From NCBI GenBank assembly GCA_951828535.1, contig OX639990.1, positions 45,300-109,299 of the forward strand: DNA of 64,000 nucleotides, read 5' to 3'. Made by a program: the position numbers and the translations under genes. Of this stretch, positions 36,737 to 44,097 are shown piece after piece. The notes beneath the pieces are model-generated. The model did not search any database. It saw nothing but the letters and a program-made list of their open reading frames with translations, and was not told where the DNA came from. This stretch comes from an uncultured Candidatus Entotheonella sp. (GTDB lineage: Bacteria; Tectomicrobia; Entotheonellia; Entotheonellales; Entotheonellaceae). The stretch's first letter is position 1. The number at the start of each line of letters is the position of its first letter.

Positions 36737-37048
36737 TTAGTGGAACGACTGTCCGCAGCCGCACGTCGTCTTGGCGTTGGGATTGGTGATTTTGAAGCCG
36801 GATTCCATCAGGCCGTTGATGTAATCGACTTCGGCGCCGGCGAGGTACAGCGCGCTTTTCATGTCGACGAGGACTTTGATGCCGTTGCTGGTCAGCACTT
36901 TGTCGCCGGGATTCTGCTCCTCTTCGAGGCCCATCTGATATTGCAGGCCCGAGCAGCCGCCCCCAACAACCCGCATGCGCAGCGCGTATTGAGGATCGGG
37001 GGTCAATTCCTTGATCTTTTCGGCGGCGGCTTCCGTGATGGTGATCAT
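36737..37048 (-). CDS. erpA: A-type iron-sulfur carrier (ErpA/IscA/HesB)
   Basis: 103 residues of the HesB/IscA family, which carries Fe-S clusters to apoproteins. The three cluster cysteines are in VGGGCSGLQY and the C-terminal TTCGCGQSF. The start ITITEAAAEKIKEL is typical. It is upstream of the nuo cluster on the same strand, in keeping with supply to the Fe-S-rich complex I and CCG proteins. ErpA versus IscA cannot be separated with certainty. Confidence 0.9.
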   Translation of the reverse strand: MITITEAAAEKIKELTPDPQYALRMRVVGGGCSGLQYQMGLEEEQNPGDKVLTSNGIKVLVDMKSALYLAGAEVDYINGLMESGFKITNPNAKTTCGCGQSFH

Positions 37049-37403
37049 CTAACTTCTCCTTAACATTGCGCGAACAATGTGAAGCGGGGTTTGGTTGGTT
37101 CGCCTTGAAATCATGTATGCGGTATGAACAGTGCGCTTCGCCCGAAATTTCAAGGCAGTGTAGCACACCGGATTGGGCGAATTCAAATGGCCGCGTAGGC
37201 TCGCCCAGGCAACCCGGGCTTTCTTGCCGCAAGGGGCTGAAAACACAGTTGCGGCTCCCTCCCCTCTCAGCAGGAGAGGGGTGGGGTGAGGGGGAGATCC
37301 GCAGTGAGACGCTATCAAAGCACGTGCATTCGGGCGTCGTGTTATGGTAAGAATTCAGGGTTCTACATCGTTGACACATGCACAGTCGGGGAGGCGGAAA
37401 CGG
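37049..37403. other. 355-bp divergent intergenic region
   Basis: Separates the minus-strand A-type carrier gene from the plus-strand secreted protein. It holds the GC-rich repeat at 37255-37296, and both promoters are expected here. No gene is seen. Confidence 0.5.
37255..37296. repeat. CTCCCTC...GGGGTGAGGG dispersed repeat, copy 1
   Basis: An inverted-repeat element (CTCCCTCCCCTCTC...GAGAGGGGTGGGGTGAGGGGGAG) closely resembling 47219-47258. The type, CCCTCTCCC-loop-GGGAGAGGG followed by TGGGGTGAGGG, is common in intergenic regions of proteobacteria. The stem could act as a transcription terminator. Confidence 0.8.
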
Positions 37404-38549
37404 ATGTTGCGAAGCGTTTGGATGCTGGTGGGGACGGCAATGTTGCTGCAGGCGACCGGCTTGGCATACGCCCAGAGCGAGCCGGACAGCGTGGTGGAGC
37501 AGTACATCGCGGCGTTGTCGCGGGGTCGGTTTGCCGACGCGCGCACCCTGACGCTGGAAAGCGCCAACATGGATGGGTCGATTTTCGGCAACTGGCTATT
37601 TGGCGCGCGCGGTTCCGGGCTCCCCACGGCGACGGCGGATTTATTCCTCAGCCAGAAGTTCGTGCAGGCGTTCCGCTACACCATCACCGGTACGACGCCG
37701 GTTGGCGAGAATCAGGTATATGTGACGGCGATTCGGTCCTCGCCCGACGTGGCACACCTGTACGAATGGGCGGTGCTGCCGAAGCAAGACGCGGAGCCGT
37801 ATGAGATCATCACGGCAATCGATACCTATCTGACCACGGTGAATTTTCCCATGGAGGAGTCGCGGTTGCGGTTTACGCTCATCCGCGAAGTCAACATATG
37901 GTTGATCAGCGCGATCACGGACGCCAGATTCGGCCGTTTGCGGCGGGTTCCCGGCAGTCAGGTGGCGCGCGCACCGGTTGGTCAAGCGAGCGCCACGGCT
38001 CCGCGGCCGGGGACCGACGCGCCGCAACCGCCGCCTCAGGAACCCCTCGTCACGACAACCTCGACGGATGTCGGTCGGCTCCTGTCCGACGCCCAATTCC
38101 ACGCTACCTTGCAGGGATTCAACGATACCTTCCGCGCCCCTTCTCAGGTCCGCGCTGCGGCCGCCGAGTCGGAGCCCAAAAAGCAGCGCTTCTGGAAACG
38201 CCTGGCGCAGCGTCTGAAGCTAAAGAAACAAGCGGTCCAAGTAGTCGACGCGGGCTTGGAAAGGTATTTCCAGAACATCCGCGAGGCGATCAGCCGCTAC
38301 ACGGTCGATAACAACAACGTCCCGCCGGATGAAACCTTGATCCGTGACTGGCAAAGCCTACGCCAGCTTGTCTCGCAACATGGCAGAAAGCGCCGCCAAA
38401 TCCCGGACAGCGAATCCGCGGCCGGTTTTCGGTTCGTCAACTATATCCGCGACGCCGAGGGCTACGTTCTCCAAGTCGAATTCCACTCGCCCCAGGCCGG
38501 CTTCACCCACGCCGAAATCACCCCGTATCGTGTTACCCGGACCTATTGA
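37404..38549 (+). CDS. secreted protein of unknown function
   Basis: 381 residues with a Sec signal peptide (MLRSVWMLVGTAMLLQATGL, cleavage likely after AYA). The N-terminal half has a DUF-like ligand fold pattern (DSVVEQYIAALSRGRFADAR, a long helix and strands), a Pro/Ala-rich linker sits near residue 210, and a highly basic patch FWKRLAQRLKLKKQ near 275. No catalytic motif is seen and I do not recognise the family. ATG 37404 follows GGGGAGG by nine bases, and an upstream in-frame start is weaker. It stands alone. Confidence 0.6.
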   Translation: MLRSVWMLVGTAMLLQATGLAYAQSEPDSVVEQYIAALSRGRFADARTLTLESANMDGSIFGNWLFGARGSGLPTATADLFLSQKFVQAFRYTITGTTPVGENQVYVTAIRSSPDVAHLYEWAVLPKQDAEPYEIITAIDTYLTTVNFPMEESRLRFTLIREVNIWLISAITDARFGRLRRVPGSQVARAPVGQASATAPRPGTDAPQPPPQEPLVTTTSTDVGRLLSDAQFHATLQGFNDTFRAPSQVRAAAAESEPKKQRFWKRLAQRLKLKKQAVQVVDAGLERYFQNIREAISRYTVDNNNVPPDETLIRDWQSLRQLVSQHGRKRRQIPDSESAAGFRFVNYIRDAEGYVLQVEFHSPQAGFTHAEITPYRVTRTY

Positions 38550-38669
38550 CCTGTTTTTCTTCCCCGAGGCTACCGTTATTCCCACGCAGGTCGGGTGCAC
38601 GCGGCGTCACCCGGCCCTCGCCCTGCACGGCGCACGGCCCACCGACCCCCTGACACGAGGTTCCACCAC

Positions 38670-38858
38670 ATGACACTCTTGAGAATTCACCGCATTCTCA
38701 TCAGCAGCGGTATTGTCGTTTGCCTGTTGTTGGCCATTCGTCTCGGCTGGCGCGGCGATCACGCCAGCTGGCTAGTAATGGTGTTGCGAATCGGCGTCCC
38801 GCTGCTCGCCGCTGCTCTGCAGGCGTATTACCTGTACCTCATCCGCGGGCGTCGATAA
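38670..38858 (+). CDS. small two-helix membrane protein
   Basis: 62 residues: two hydrophobic helices (about 8-24 and 34-58, VLRIGVPLLAAALQAYYLYL) with basic ends. ATG 38670 has GAGG nine bases upstream. It lies 120 bp after the secreted protein gene. No family recognised. Confidence 0.45.
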   Translation: MTLLRIHRILISSGIVVCLLLAIRLGWRGDHASWLVMVLRIGVPLLAAALQAYYLYLIRGRR

Positions 38859-39087
38859 CGGAACGCTACCGGGGGCTCACATTAGCCGAGAGCGACCGCG
38901 CTTCGCGACTGCAAACTGACCGGGGCCTCGGGCGATGGTCGCCTGGCTGGCGCGAGATACCGGCTATTACGACCGGGACGGCTGCTATGCCAAGGACAAA
39001 CCCGCACGTATAGCCGCGAGCGCCTGGGGCGGGTAAGGCCGCCGGAACTGACTCCTCCCGCTGTGAAAGGGTCTGATTGATTTCACG
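38859..39087. other. intergenic region upstream of higBA
   Basis: A short open frame from ATG 38935 (MVAWLARDTGYYDRDGCYAK onward) to about 39010 has coding-like composition and may be the tail of a lost gene, but I cannot assign it. Otherwise no feature is seen before the higBA operators. Confidence 0.3.
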
Positions 39088-39150
39088 TCCCAAATAGGGA
39101 AATTTTGCAGTTTCCGCATCGGGACACTTGGCTTTGGTTCCCATATGGGA
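39088..39150. promoter_or_regulatory. paired operator-like palindromes for higBA
   Basis: TCCCAAATAGGGA (39088-39100) and TCCCATATGGGA (39139-39150) are matching inverted repeats about 50 bp apart, immediately upstream of the higB start. Antitoxin-bound palindromes of this kind are the usual means of autoregulation of toxin-antitoxin operons, so HigA is the likely ligand. Confidence 0.5.
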
Positions 39151-39169
39151 CCATGCTATCGTACTCGTC

Positions 39170-39472
39170 ATGAGGATCATCGCGCTGGCAACCCTGAAGG
39201 CCTTCAGCGACGCGGATCCCGCCCATGCCGACGCCCGCGAGCCGGTCATGGCGTGGTACCGTCAGGTCAAGGCCGCCGACTGGGGCAGCCCCGCCCAGGT
39301 CAAGCGGGACATCCGCAGCGCCAGCATCCTCAAGGACGGCCGGGCGGTGTTCAACATCGCCGGCAACCAGTACCGCATCGTAGTGTGGATCAATTACCCC
39401 TACCGCGTCGTCTACATCCGGTTCATCCGCAGCCACCGGGACTACGACGCCATCGATGCCCAGACGATTTGA
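39170..39472 (+). CDS. higB: HigB-like toxin (type II mRNA interferase)
   Basis: 100-residue RelE/HigB-superfamily toxin: MRIIALATLKAFSDADPAHA at the N-terminus, AVFNIAGNQYRIVVWINYPY and VYIRFIRSHRDYDAID near the C-terminus are HigB hallmarks. The family cleaves mRNA on the ribosome. ATG 39170 is chosen on family alignment, and a longer in-frame start at 39128 would include the operator. The gene precedes its antitoxin by 10 bp, the reversed toxin-first order of hig loci. Confidence 0.88.
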   Translation: MRIIALATLKAFSDADPAHADAREPVMAWYRQVKAADWGSPAQVKRDIRSASILKDGRAVFNIAGNQYRIVVWINYPYRVVYIRFIRSHRDYDAIDAQTI

Positions 39473-39482
39473 GGGCCGATCC

Positions 39483-39884
39483 ATGGATATCGCACCGATC
39501 AAGACCAAGCGGGACTACCAGCGGACGCTGAAGGAGATCGAGGGCCTGATGACGGCGAAGCGCAACACGCCGGAGGGCGACCGTCTTGATGTCCTGGTGA
39601 CGCTCGTCGAGGCCTGGGAAGCTAAGCACTACCCGCTCGATCTTCCCGATCCGGTCGCCGCGGTCCGTTATCACATGGAACAGAACGCGCTGGCACCCAA
39701 GGACTTGGTGCCTTACATCGGCAGCCGCAGTCGGGTCTACGAGGTTCTCAACCGCAAGCGCCCGCTGAGCCTGAAGATGATCTGGCGGCTGCACCAGGGG
39801 CTGGGCATCCCGGCGGAATCGCTCATCAAGACCGACCCGCGCACGACGGACGACGAAGCAGCAAGGCCGAGACCCCACCCATGA
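39483..39884 (+). CDS. higA: HigA-like antitoxin (XRE HTH)
   Basis: 133 residues: N-terminal toxin-binding helices (IKTKRDYQRTLKEIEGLM) and a C-terminal helix-turn-helix (HMEQNALAPKDLVPYIGSRS, VYEVLNRKRPLSLKMIWRLH) that should bind the upstream palindromes. ATG 39483. Its stop overlaps the ATG of the following SIR2-like fragment (ATGA), which shows that gene was once coupled to the hig operon. Confidence 0.88.
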   Translation: MDIAPIKTKRDYQRTLKEIEGLMTAKRNTPEGDRLDVLVTLVEAWEAKHYPLDLPDPVAAVRYHMEQNALAPKDLVPYIGSRSRVYEVLNRKRPLSLKMIWRLHQGLGIPAESLIKTDPRTTDDEAARPRPHP

Positions 39885-40008
39885 AAACCGCGATCCTGTT
39901 GGGCGCCGGTTCGTCGTTGCCGGCCGGATTTTCGTCCACCCAAAAGCTGACCGACTTGGTTTTGTCCGGTACTGGTATCGAGAAAAACTCCAGCGGTTCA
40001 TACCAACC
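39881..40008 (+). pseudogene. SIR2-like protein, N-terminal fragment
   Basis: The frame starting in the ATGA overlap with higA encodes MKTAILLGAGSSLPAGFSST and QKLTDLVLSG, the NAD-binding GAGSS start of SIR2-like defence and abortive-infection proteins. After about 42 residues the homology ends abruptly near SSGSYQ and another gene's sequence begins (antitoxin fragment at 40021). The open frame runs to 40075 but the tail is not SIR2-like. I read it as a truncated remnant. Confidence 0.5.
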
Positions 40009-40020
40009 TGAAGGCGGCCC

Positions 40021-40299
40021 AGCACCGATGAAGACCGCGACCGCTTTGTCCACCAGGCGCGAAGAGAAGGCATGACGCTGAGCGCGTGGCTGAGGAACGC
40101 TACCCGTCAGCGGCTCGAAGAACAACAGCGATCCGACCCCTTCAAGTCATCAGAGGACCTCGAAAGGTTCTGCCGCGGCTGCGACGCGTTGGAAGGTCCA
40201 AAGGTGGAATTGGAATGGGACGAAGACCTGGACGTCATCAACGAATCGCGTATTTCCCCTTCACCCCGACCCCTGGATCAAAGCCTGCCCCGGACTTGA
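40021..40299 (+). pseudogene. antitoxin fragment truncated at both ends
   Basis: In frame from 40021 the sequence STDEDRDRFVHQARREGMTL then SAWLRNATRQRLEEQQ, SSEDLERFCRGCDALEG and EWDEDLDVINESR resembles small ribbon-helix-helix/VapB-type antitoxins. The usual N-terminus is missing because the homology starts at the SIR2 fragment's end, and the C-terminus runs into the repeat at 40288-40306. No PIN toxin follows. ATG 40072 could still initiate a 75-residue product. Junctions on both sides indicate deletion or recombination. Confidence 0.5.
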
Positions 40300-40306
40300 T
40301 CCGGGG
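40288..40306. repeat. REP-like palindrome
   Basis: CCCCGGACTTGATCCGGGG is an inverted repeat of the same type as 26242-26262 (core CCGGACTxGATCCGG). It forms the 3' boundary of the truncated antitoxin. Confidence 0.75.
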
Positions 40307-40409
40307 TGCAGCGCAGTGTGCAAACCGAACGTCGTTTACAAACGAGCCCGGCGCTCCGTCTCCCGGAATTTCAGTCTTGTGGTTGCGGCGGCCGCTTCCA
40401 AACCTGCTG

Positions 40410-41024
40410 TTACAACAAGAAGGAGGCGCCGCGAACAAGGTTGCGATGCCGTTCGCGGTCCAGGAGGAAGCGCATCATGAGGTGCGGGAACTGGCGGTGG
40501 GGTGCCTTGGGAAGATCGGGTTTGTCCTGGCCAAGCCGGCCCATGGTGAGGCTTCGGCAATGGGGGAGATGGGTTGAGAGGAGGTCGGCAGCGGCACGCG
40601 CGGGGCTGGCCTCGTGGGCAAGCAGGATGAAGGTCGGCAGGGTCAGGCTGGACAGATGTGTGGCGAGGGTGGAATCGAGCGGTGGAGCCTCGGCCGCCGA
40701 GCCGGGAAGGTCCACGAGGAGGAGGGCTTCGAGCGCTTCGGGACGACGGCGGGCGACCTGCAAGGCTGGCATCCAGGCGGGAACAGGGCTGGCCAGGTAG
40801 CCGCGTTCCAAATGCAGGGCGTCGAGAAGGGCGGGCAGGTATTCGGTGGTTGGTTGTGGCTGGCAAAACTCGTAAGCAATGACGTGGCAAAGCTCGCCGA
40901 AGAGGGGCATGTGGGGCAACCAGGCGGCGATGCCCTCGGGGCCGGGAAGCAGGAGAAGGGGGAAGCCGTCGCCGGCGGATTCATAGGAAATCAGGGCGCC
41001 ATCCGGGAGCTTCAGGTGTGGCAT
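40410..41024 (-). CDS. alpha/beta-hydrolase-fold protein lacking the nucleophile motif
   Basis: 204 residues with an alpha/beta-hydrolase outline: PDGALISYESAGDGFPLLLL, PGPEGIAAWLPHMPLFGELC, VIAYEFCQPQPTTEYLPALL, and ALLLVDLPGSA. Where the nucleophile elbow GxSxG would stand, the sequence is YLASPVPAWM, so the serine motif is missing and catalysis is doubtful. It is also shorter than usual (about 260). It follows the GAF-ATPase gene by 12 bp on the same strand, so it is probably co-transcribed. Confidence 0.6.
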   Translation of the reverse strand: MPHLKLPDGALISYESAGDGFPLLLLPGPEGIAAWLPHMPLFGELCHVIAYEFCQPQPTTEYLPALLDALHLERGYLASPVPAWMPALQVARRRPEALEALLLVDLPGSAAEAPPLDSTLATHLSSLTLPTFILLAHEASPARAAADLLSTHLPHCRSLTMGRLGQDKPDLPKAPHRQFPHLMMRFLLDRERHRNLVRGASFLL

Positions 41025-41036
41025 AGGGGTTCTCGT

Positions 41037-43355
41037 CTACCGGTCCGCGACGGCTTTGACTTGGCTCAGGTCCGTCAGTCCGCCCAACACCTTTAGCACG
41101 CCGTCCTGCAACAGGGTGGTCATGCCCTGCTGCCGGGCCAGATCTGCAATGTCGGTCACCCGGGCGCGCGACTGAACCGCGTGCCGGATGCCGTCGCTCG
41201 CCACCAGCAGTTCGTGCACTGCAACGCGGCCTTTGTAGCCCAGTCCCTGGCACAACTCGCAGCCTTTGGCGCGGTAAAGGGTGGCGTCCGCCGGCCCCGG
41301 CGCGTCCAGGTCGGCAAAGGCGTCCTCGCCGTACGCCTGTCGTAGCGCCGCCCACGCTGCCTCGTCCGGCTGATACGCCGCTTTGCATGCCGGGCACAAG
41401 GTGCGCACCAGCCGCTGCGCCAGCACCGCCACCAGCGCGTCGGCGAAATTGAACGGATCAAGCCCGATGTCCAGCAGCCGCGTCACCGTCTCCGGGGCGC
41501 TGTTGGTGTGCAGGGTCGAAAACACCAGATGCCCGGTCAGTGACGCCTCGATGCCAATGTGTGCGGTTTCGGCGTCGCGCATCTCGCCGACCATGATGAC
41601 GTCGGGGTCGGCGCGCAGAAACGATCGCATGGCGGCCGCGAAGGTGAAGCCGATACGCGGCTGCACCTGCACCTGCCGCAGGCCGTACTGGGTGATTTCG
41701 ACCGGGTCCTCCGCCGTCCAGATCTTGCGCGACGGCTCATTGATGGCGCCGAGCGCGGCGTGTAGCGTGGTGGTCTTGCCCGAGCCGGTGGGCCCGACAG
41801 CCAGAACCAGGCCGTAGGGCTTGCGGATGGCCGCCTCGAACGCCGCCAGATTGCGGGCCGTCATATTCAGGGCCGACAGCGGCAGCGGCTCGCTGGCGGT
41901 CAGAATTCGCAGCACCGCGTCCTCATCGCCGCTGGCCACCGGCAGCGTGGCGACCCGCAACTCGATGTCCCGTCCGGTAGGCAGGCGGAACTTGATTTTG
42001 CCGTCCTGCGGCTTGCGGCGCTCGGCGATGTCGAGTCGCGCCATGATTTTCAGCCGGGATACCAAGGCGCGCCGGTAGCTCGGCGGAATGCGCTGGTACT
42101 CCCGGCAGTGTCCGTCGACACGTAGCCGCACCACCGTGTCGTGCCGAGCCGCGTACGGCTCGATGTGAATGTCCGAGGCCCCTTGGGCGTGCGCATCCAG
42201 GATGATCTGGTTACCCAGCCGCACGATGACGCTGTCGTCCTCGCGCAGGCTGGCGGTTGGCTCATCGTCCTGCGGCAACGGCGTGCTGTCGTGCAACTCG
42301 CCCAGGATGTCCTCGATGCCGCCGAACTCGTTCTGTTGGCTACTGGCGCGCCGCAAAAAGCGCGCGATATCTTGCCGCAGCGCTACCAGCCAACGCAGGC
42401 TGGCGCCGGGCAGCAGCGCGTGGATGTGCTCGGTCTTCGCCGCGTCGTTGGGGTTGTCGACCAGCACCTCAATGTGGTTCCCAGTGCGGCGCAGCGGCAT
42501 CCAGTCATTCATCCGCAAGTAGTCGACGTTAAGCCCTCTCAGCAACTCGGCATCCACCGACACCCGCTCGTCGTAGGCCACGAATGGGCAGCCGTAGTGC
42601 AGGCTCAGCGCTCGCCCGATGTCCGCCTTGGAAATCTGGTAGGTGTCCAGCAACACCGATTCCGTGTCGCAGTTGCGGCGGCGCGCCTCGGCCATGGCGC
42701 TTTCCAGTTCGGCACGCGAGAGGGTCGCCTGTTCCAGCAAATGATCGAACTGGCTGGCCGTCTGCTGCCGGGTGGCGGTGTTGTGCTGGCGAATGGCGAT
42801 GCCGATGGCCTCGGCGATGGTGCCCGCGAAGCTCTCTTCTTCACCGCTGAATCGCCCGCTATTGCGCTTGTTGATGAGCAGCAGCACGCCCATCAGGTAT
42901 TTGCCGTCCACCAGGATGGGCACGGCAAGCATCTGCCGGGTACGAAAACCACTGCGCTCGTCCCACGAGCAGTTGAAGGTCAGATGCGGGCCGATGGCCG
43001 CCAGTTCGTCGGCGTCATACACGTCGCCAATGTTGAGGGTCTTGCCGTATCGGGCGCAGTACCCTGACACACTGGTGGCGTCGATGGGCACGCGGATTTC
43101 CTGAATGCCTTGCAGGGAATCGAGCAGAAAACGCGAGTACAGTTCCCGGTTCTCGCGGTCGATGGCGTAGAGCGTCAGTTGCTCGACCTCGAACAAATCG
43201 ACCAAGTCTTCTTTCAGCTTGAGAAACAGGTCGTCGAGGGAGGCGGCGGCACGAATTCTGTTGATCAGCGCCGCCTCGGGGCCATGCGAACCGCGCTCTG
43301 CCGAGCCGCTGCCGGGCAGCGGCGGCGCCCGGGAGGGAACGTCAGGCGGGGTCAT
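41037..43355 (-). CDS. GspE/PilB-type ATPase with N-terminal GAF domain
   Basis: 772 residues. Domains in order: GAF sensor (about 30-190, LFEVEQLTLYAIDRENRELY and LAVPILVDGKYLMGVLLL), MshEN-like domain (about 205-330), and a type II secretion/type IV pilus ATPase (about 350-770). The ATPase has Walker A GPTGSGKTTT, the Asp box SDIHIEP, Walker B PDVIMVGEMRDAET, the His box GHLVFSTLHTNSA, and a zinc site CPAC...CELC. Such ATPases power pilus or secretion assembly, and the GAF domain suggests ligand control. It starts one base after the maoC stop. No other pil/gsp assembly genes adjoin. Confidence 0.9.
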   Translation of the reverse strand: MTPPDVPSRAPPLPGSGSAERGSHGPEAALINRIRAAASLDDLFLKLKEDLVDLFEVEQLTLYAIDRENRELYSRFLLDSLQGIQEIRVPIDATSVSGYCARYGKTLNIGDVYDADELAAIGPHLTFNCSWDERSGFRTRQMLAVPILVDGKYLMGVLLLINKRNSGRFSGEEESFAGTIAEAIGIAIRQHNTATRQQTASQFDHLLEQATLSRAELESAMAEARRRNCDTESVLLDTYQISKADIGRALSLHYGCPFVAYDERVSVDAELLRGLNVDYLRMNDWMPLRRTGNHIEVLVDNPNDAAKTEHIHALLPGASLRWLVALRQDIARFLRRASSQQNEFGGIEDILGELHDSTPLPQDDEPTASLREDDSVIVRLGNQIILDAHAQGASDIHIEPYAARHDTVVRLRVDGHCREYQRIPPSYRRALVSRLKIMARLDIAERRKPQDGKIKFRLPTGRDIELRVATLPVASGDEDAVLRILTASEPLPLSALNMTARNLAAFEAAIRKPYGLVLAVGPTGSGKTTTLHAALGAINEPSRKIWTAEDPVEITQYGLRQVQVQPRIGFTFAAAMRSFLRADPDVIMVGEMRDAETAHIGIEASLTGHLVFSTLHTNSAPETVTRLLDIGLDPFNFADALVAVLAQRLVRTLCPACKAAYQPDEAAWAALRQAYGEDAFADLDAPGPADATLYRAKGCELCQGLGYKGRVAVHELLVASDGIRHAVQSRARVTDIADLARQQGMTTLLQDGVLKVLGGLTDLSQVKAVADR

Positions 43356-43356
43356 C

Positions 43357-43812
43357 TCACACGTACCAGCGCGATACGGATTCGGCCACGCACACCGGTT
43401 TCTCCTGCCCCTCGCGCTCGAAGGTCAGCAGCATGACGGCCTGCGCGCCGCCTTCGATGTCCTGCAACTCCTTGAGTTCCAGGTGCATGCGGATACGGCT
43501 GCCGGCGGGCACCGGGGCGGGAAAGCGCACCTTGTTGACGCCGTAGTTGACGCCCATCGTGACGCCTTCCATTTTGTACACTTCCCACATCATTTTCGGT
43601 GCCAGAGACAGCGTAAAATACCCGTGCGCCACCGGACCGCCGAAGGGCGATTCGTTCTTGGCGCGTTCAACGTCGACGTGAATCCACTGGTGATCCCCGG
43701 TGGCGTCGGCGAAGGCGTTGATGCGCTCCTGCGTCACCTCGTACCACGGGCTGGCGCCGATTTCCTTGCCGACGTATTCCTTGGCCTCTTCAATGCCGGA
43801 AAACACTTTCAT
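43357..43812 (-). CDS. MaoC-like (R)-specific enoyl-CoA hydratase
   Basis: 151-residue hot-dog-fold protein with the hydratase-2 motif DATGDHQWIHVDVERAKNES (Asp/His catalytic pair, D...H), PVAHGYFTLSL and FPAPVPAGSRIRMH. It hydrates trans-2-enoyl-CoAs in fatty acid metabolism. ATG 43812 has AGGAGG upstream. It is the first gene of a likely operon with the GAF-ATPase and the degenerate hydrolase, an association with no obvious functional logic. Confidence 0.88.
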   Translation of the reverse strand: MKVFSGIEEAKEYVGKEIGASPWYEVTQERINAFADATGDHQWIHVDVERAKNESPFGGPVAHGYFTLSLAPKMMWEVYKMEGVTMGVNYGVNKVRFPAPVPAGSRIRMHLELKELQDIEGGAQAVMLLTFEREGQEKPVCVAESVSRWYV

Positions 43813-43928
43813 GTGCCTATCCTCCTGCGGGTCGGGCCGGCGCCCCCTGGGGGGCGCTGCCGGTTGCGTTTTTGAGAAACGGCCAAGCATAGCGCAGTTC
43901 GGCACCCGACGCAGAGCGAGGTGCCTCA

Positions 43929-44033
43929 TCAGCGCGCCTGCCCGTCGAGGCGCTGATACACGTGGGCAGACGCCTGCTCCATACGCTCGCCGAACTCTCC
44001 AAACTGCCGCTTGCTGACATACTCGTCGGCCAT
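43929..44033 (-). CDS. possible 34-residue ORF, perhaps a truncated coiled-coil gene
   Basis: ATG 44033, preceded by GGGAAAATC, opens MADEYVSKRQFGEFGERMEQ and continues ASAHVYQRLDGQAR, which reads like the start of a small coiled-coil protein that stops early. It fills part of the 285 bp between the permease and MaoC genes. It could be a real micro-protein, a remnant or chance. Confidence 0.3.
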   Translation of the reverse strand: MADEYVSKRQFGEFGERMEQASAHVYQRLDGQAR

Positions 44034-44097
44034 GATTTTCCCACCTGGGCTCCGGTTGGCTTACGCCGGTCCATGGCGCGCCTTATCGCACACCCCT

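Noticed and set aside
37899..38217. Alternative plus-strand frames inside the secreted protein gene
   Set aside because: They overlap the signal-peptide protein, which has a proper ribosome site and composition.
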